A stretch of DNA of 64,000 nt. Origin: Glebionis coronaria (lineage: Eukaryota; Streptophyta; Magnoliopsida; Asterales; Asteraceae). The notes below the pieces were generated by a model. That model did no database searches. It saw only the letters and a program-made list of their open reading frames with translations, and was not told the DNA's origin. The stretch spans positions 282,892,880 through 282,956,879 of the forward strand of contig CM046874.1 in NCBI GenBank assembly GCA_025667525.1, read 5' to 3'. Both the position numbers and the translations under genes were made by a program. Positions 59,692-64,000 of the stretch are shown here, piece by piece. The number at the start of each line of letters is the position of its first letter. The stretch's first letter is position 1.

Positions 59692-60796
59692 TCATACATC
59701 AAGAAGTTTGATAACCTCTTTTTTGATGACTTCATGGATTTTAGGATTCACCCTTCGTTGGCTTTGAATTTTGGGCTTAAAGTCGTCCTCCTTGAGAATT
59801 TTATGTGTGCAAAAGTGGGGATCAATTCCGCGAATGTCGGAGATTTTCCAAGCGATAGCTCTTTTATGTTTCTTCAGCACGGCGATAAGTCGTGATTTTT
59901 CTTCTTCTTTCAGGTCCTTTGCGATGATGACCGGTAACTTCTTGTTGTCTTTAAGGAAAACGTACTCTAGATGAGGAGGTAGGTCCTTAAGCTCAAGAAT
60001 AGGAGGATCCTCAATAGATAGTGTAACTAACGATGGATCATCATTAGTCACCTCTTTAGGAGAAGGAGGAGAAAACGGGTCTTCATTGAGAAGTCTCTCA
60101 ATAGTACGAATGTCTTCATCCCAATCGATGGAAGAATCATCATACTTAATATCGAGAGGACCCAAGCTAGCATCGAAGTCATCCAAGTCACTTTCTCCAA
60201 AAGGAGTCAATGCTGGAGCAATTGAGGCAACGGTCTCAACATTGGGTAGAGAAGAGAGAGTACTTTTGCAAGCATCATGAAAATGTTCTTCACAAGCCTC
60301 ATCGAGAACATCAATAGCATTAACACTCTCATATGAATAAGGCTGCTTAGAAATCTTACCCATGTTGAAGACAATTTTATCGTCACCAACTCTCATGATT
60401 ATCTCGCCCGCGGCTACATCAATAAGAGTGCGACCGGTCCTCAAGAAGGGACGTCCAACGATTAATGGAACACGGGGATCCATCTCGTAGTCAACGACAA
60501 CAAAATCCACCGGGAAGGTGAATTTGTCAACGCCAATGAAAACGTCTTCGGCTATCCCCACTGGATAAGCAACCGTACGGTTAGCTAATTCCAAGGTCAT
60601 TTTAGTGGGGACTAGCTCGGGGAGAGATAATTGCTTCCAAACACTTAAAGGCATTAAGTTTATACTGGCACCTAAATCAGCTAGGGCCATGCAATTCTCT
60701 ACTCCCGGGAAGTTGCAAGGAATCAAGAAGCGACCCGGATCACCAAGTTTGGTGGGCAATTTCCTTAAGAGAACGGCAGAGCAATTCTCATTAAGT
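59692..60796 (-). pseudogene. Element H protease and acidic linker to RT
   Basis: KLGDPGRFLIPC, protease DLGASINLMPLSVW and VPLIVGRPFLRTGRTLIDV, then an acidic linker and PILELKDLPPHLEYVFL, ending NPKIHEVIKKEVIKLLDV at a frame break. In the same frame as gag, separated only by a TAA at about 60797. C's protein matches it closely to about ESVN, after which C carries a different extension. Confidence 0.9.
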
Positions 60797-62738
60797 TAGG
60801 TCTGAGCAATATCAAGAAGCTTCTCTTTGTCACTAAGAAGATCTTTAAACATTTTCGCGTATTTAGGCATGTGAGCGAGAGCCTCGGCAAAGGAGATGTT
60901 AAAATTCAATTGTTTAAACATTTTGAGAAAGTTTGAAACTTGAATATCATCCTTGCTCTTTTGCTTCTCTTTCCTCAACCTTGAAGGATAAGGTATATTG
61001 GATGAAGAAGAAGGCTTTGGGGGAGTAGGATCACTCACAACCACGGGTGGTGGGGAAATGTCGATAGAAGGTGAAGGAGGTGAGGAAAGTTGCTCTTTTT
61101 CCTTGTTCACAATCACGGGTGGAGGTGTAGGAAGCTCGGGTTCCGTATAACCTTTTCCACTACGAGTGGTGATTGCTTTCATCTCCCCTCTTGGGTTCGC
61201 AACGGTGTTACTCAGAAGAGTACCCGAAGAAGAGGGTTGATTACCTTGGAAGAGCGAACCGATCATATCACGTATGTTAAGCGCTTGAGTGCTGAAAGAG
61301 TCTCTCATGTTTGCACGAATCTCATTGCTTTGTTTTGCCATGTCATTCCTTAGCTCGGCTCGAATATCGTTCCCTTGTTTCGCTATTTCTCCCTTCAAGT
61401 TGACGAATTGACTCTGAAGATTCGTCACCATCTCTCGATTAGTCTTCATGAACGTTTCGACGTCTTGATTCAATGCCATCGGTTGATTGAGAGGTGGAGC
61501 TTGGTAAGCTTGAGAATTTCCTTGAGTTGGGTATGGGTTTCTTTGGGATTGATATTGATTGGGAGCACGAGGTTGGGATTGGTTGTTTCGGTTATAGCTT
61601 TTTTGTTGGTTTTGGTTTGGAGGAGGGAAACCGGGTGGAGCAAGATAGTTGTTTGAACGATAACTTAGCAAACTACGGTCTCCTTGAGGACGAGCTTGAT
61701 AGTCGCCCGTTGGATAAGTACCGTATGTCGCGTTAACGTTTTCAGAAAAATTGCCTTGGGTAGAAGGACAATCATTGTAAGAATGAGGACCACCACATGT
61801 GTTACAAGAAATAGCAACGGCTTTAGCTTGTTGAAAGTGGTTTGTGGCCATGGACATGAAATCCTTGTGCATATCCGCGATTTGTCGGGTAAGTTTGGTT
61901 ATCTCGGGATTGGAGGTAGTAGAAGAAACATTGACTCTCGAGTTAGATCTTGAGGATGCGGATGAATCCCAATTCTTGTGGTGAGTAGTCATGTTTTCAA
62001 TCAACTCTCGACACTCCTCCGGTCTCCTTTTCATAAAAGTACCACCGGCGGTGGCGTTGATCGTGTCACGATCACGAAAAGTGACACCATTGTAGAAAGT
62101 ATCAATGAGAGTGACGGGGAGCATGTTATGGTTCGGACAGCGGTCGATCAAATCATTGTATCGTTCCCAAGCATCGAAGAGCGACTCATCATTGTCTTGC
62201 ATGAATCCACTAATTTGGTTACGAAGGCTTGTGACCATGGATGGTGGGAAGTAGCGCGACAAAAAGCGTTGAGTCATGTCATTCCAAGTATGAATAGAAT
62301 TCTTTGGGAGACGGTCAAACCATTTTTCGGCATGGTGAGAAAGCGAGTGGGGAAATAGTTGAAGGCGAAGCTCATCCATAGAAACACCGGGGGACTTCAT
62401 GCTTTGGGTGATGGTAATGAATTTGTCGAGGTGTTTGTTGGCATCATCATCCGGAATTCCACGAAATGGGTTAGTTTGCAGTTGTTGGATCATGTGATGC
62501 TTAAACGAAAACTCCTGAGCCGTGATGTGCATCGGCGCAATCGGGCCTCCGCGTCCGTTCATGGTGGGTTGACACAATTCCTCCATTGTTCGTAAATCAG
62601 GTAGGGGACATTGTTGTGGTTGTTGTTATTGTTATTCAAATTGGGTAGAGGTGGGTTATTATTGTTGTTATTAACACCAACCATATCTAAATCTTCACGA
62701 GTCTCGGGCTCAAAATAATTTGAAGATCTAGTACGCAT
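60797..62738 (-). pseudogene. Element H gag
   Basis: The likely start MRTRSSNYFEPETRED is at 62738. A frameshift near 62600 precedes TMEELCQPTMNGRGG, after which 596 codons are open. Gag domain (LFPHSLSHHAEKWFDRLPK, FYNGVTFRDRDTINATAGGT), knuckle CNTCGGPHSYNDC, Gln/Asn/Pro-rich linker and a coiled-coil region with repeated QGNDIRAELR-like units. It ends at a stop after LLDIAQT where C continues TRLNENCSAVLL. About 85-90% like C through the gag domain by eye. Confidence 0.9.
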
Positions 62739-62986
62739 ACACCTGCAGAAGAAAAATATACACAGAGAATATCTATATAATCTTTTTGGTGCAAACTTTT
62801 GGAAAATAATTGCTTTTTATGATTTTTTTAATGTTTTTGTATTTTTGAAGAATTTTATATTTTTTAGGATTTTTAAAAATTTTTTAAAGCAAGGAAAATA
62901 ACGTTCAAAGAACGGATCCCAAAATTCAATGCGTCTCTCACTAGAAACCGTTAATCGTAACGAAAAGAGCCGGCAGCGGCGCCATT
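62739..62986 (-). other. Element H leader with PBS and hairpin
   Basis: PBS TGGCGCCGCTGCCGGC at 62969-62984, two bases inside the LTR. Hairpin CGTTC-AAA-GAACG at 62902-62914. Before the gag Met the element strand reads TTTTTCTTCTGCAG|GTGTATG, an acceptor-like context. Confidence 0.75.
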
Positions 62987-64000
62987 TAATACTCGGTTTT
63001 ACACCACGTATCAAAATTCGTAATTCGTCCCAAATATTTTCGAATTGATTTCCAATCTAAAGTGCGACTCAATCGTCTTTTGGTGAACAAGAGAATGGTT
63101 GGGTTTTGTTTATCTAATTTTAACTAGTAGAAAATAAGTAAGTGTCGTTGTAAAGTAGAAGTTTAAAGATTAAACTAAAAATGACGAGCTAAAAATAAAT
63201 GCTTGAAAACTTAAAGACAAGATTAGGAAAATGCTAGAACACTTAATAAAACTAACACTTGGAAACTTTATAAAAAACCAAGAACTAAAACCATTGGATT
63301 ATGCAAAAGGGAGACTGATCGGAATATGCTATCGGAAAGTAAGATCGGAATATTTAAAACAATCACTGATCGGAATATGCTAAGGAAGCTGCAACCGGAA
63401 TGTTGGAAGAGAAGGTGGTCGGAATAATAAGAAATAAGCCAATCGGAATATTGGGGAAAGCACATAATCGGAATGTTTAGAAAAACATCCGATCGGAATG
63501 TAACCAATACCCCACAATCGGAATACAGAAAAATTCATACATTCAGAATATGCCCCAAAACCCTAATCCGATCTGATGGATCGGAATATTTGAGAAGCAA
63601 ATCGGAATAGCCAGAAACCCTTTTCCGATTTGGAGATCGGAAAGAGGGGTGGTGATCGGAAAGTTACAATCGGAAAAGGGTTAAACCTTTTCCGATTTAT
63701 ATGGGATTCGAGAAAAGCTAGGTAATAAGCTATTATGAATAAGCTAATACCCAAAACTTGAATGAATCTATAATAAAATGGACTAAATAAGCACAAATAA
63801 CAACTTATCCAAGCTTAAAATAAGCAAACTTTTAAATCAAACCATAAAAAGATGAACTTTTTAAGAAAACTTTTAGAGGTAAATAAGCTAAAAGAAGCGA
63901 ATAAGCCAATAAGCACACAAATCTTAAAGCTTAATCGAATGAAAGCTTATGTAAGCATAAAAAGATTAACTTTTTAAGCACGAAAACATTGATGAACAAC
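62987..64000 (-). repeat. Element H 5' LTR, first 1014 bp
   Basis: Matches 53344-54360 with about 16-18 differences. It begins taatactcgg, the same as the 3' LTR, so the unusual terminus was present at insertion. It contains the second atcggaat array. Confidence 0.92.
63316..63697. repeat. Periodic atCGGAAt array, H 5' LTR
   Basis: Copy of the array at 53674-54056; some cores that are intact here are mutated there (gatcgaaat versus gatcggaat). Confidence 0.82.

Larger units (their letters stand above)
23292..64000 (+). mobile_element. Element D: Copia-type LTR retrotransposon, interrupted and running off the window
   Basis: LTR pieces 23292-23652 and 48392-48858 join into an LTR of about 830 bp with perfect 7-bp inverted termini TGAAAGT...ACTTTCA. 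PBS and the first 28 gag codons follow. Element E sits inside the LTR (TSD aaagt) and element G inside gag. The rest lies beyond G, outside the window. Copia assignment rests on short LTR, PBS TGGTATCAAAGC and leader layout; no pol domain is visible, so the superfamily is a probable call. Confidence 0.65.
49015..64000 (+). mobile_element. Element G: older chromovirus, plus strand, interrupted by H and running off the window
   Basis: 5' LTR 49015-51578 with inverted termini TGTGAGA...TCTCACA, PBS, leader, then gag and the start of protease, where H inserts at 53344. The left TSD would be cacca (49010-49014). Pol and the 3' LTR lie beyond H. Confidence 0.88.
53344..64000 (-). mobile_element. 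Element H: Athila-like retrotransposon, right end outside window
   Basis: 3' LTR 53344-55067 on the left, spacer, then integrase, RNase H, RT, protease and gag read right to left, PBS, and the first kilobase of the 5' LTR. Full domain content but several stops and frameshifts. LTRs differ by roughly 1.7% over the shared kilobase. Its termini read TAATA...TATTA rather than TG...CA. The TSD cannot be checked. Confidence 0.92.

Overview
This 64 kb window holds no host gene that I can support. It is a block of nested LTR retrotransposons from a large plant genome. Indicators of a plant are Athila-type and chromovirus Ty3/gypsy polyproteins, primer-binding sites (PBS) matching plant tRNA-Asp and tRNA-iMet, and 1.7-4.1 kb LTRs. 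The gag style ([22 protein letters not shown]-rich linkers) suggests a eudicot, perhaps Asteraceae; the family is an inference.

I name eight elements. A: Athila-like, minus strand, running off the left edge and ending at 22890; degraded. B: solo LTR (3881-6566, TSD tcttt) inside A's protease-RT linker. C: a young Athila-like element (9412-18516, TSD ttttt) inside A's leader. It has near-identical LTRs and one intact gag-protease ORF, and no RT, RNase H or integrase. About 400 bp of unassigned sequence follows A (22891-23291). D: a Copia-type element whose 5' LTR starts at 23292; its LTR is split by E and its gag by G. E: chromovirus (Tekay/Del-like), minus strand, 23653-48386, TSD aaagt, intact polyprotein plus an extra upstream ORF. 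F: chromovirus, plus strand, 33734-46613, TSD agtaa, inserted in E's 5' LTR, also with an open polyprotein and an extra upstream ORF. G: an older chromovirus, plus strand, starting at 49015 in D's gag. H: Athila-like, minus strand, starting at 53344 inside G's protease and running off the right edge.

The nesting gives the order of events: D, then G, then H on the right; D, then E, then F in the middle; A, then B and C on the left. LTR pairs compared by eye agree. C has about 5 substitutions in 1828 bp, F about 7 plus one indel in 3.2 kb, E about 9 plus an 8-bp indel in 2.8 kb, and H about 1.7% over 1 kb. Most F differences are CpG transitions, as expected of methylated heterochromatin.

Functionally, E and F look like potentially autonomous chromodomain elements. 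C is a recently mobile non-autonomous element that would need RT and integrase from an Athila relative such as an intact version of H. The most unusual signals are C's gag-protease fusion to an acidic domain with a C-terminal hydrophobic segment, the coiled-coil ORFs upstream of gag in E and F, hairpins conserved by position rather than sequence near the PBS, a conserved LTR box, repeated PPT-like modules in the Athila 3' spacer, and TA...TA termini in H.
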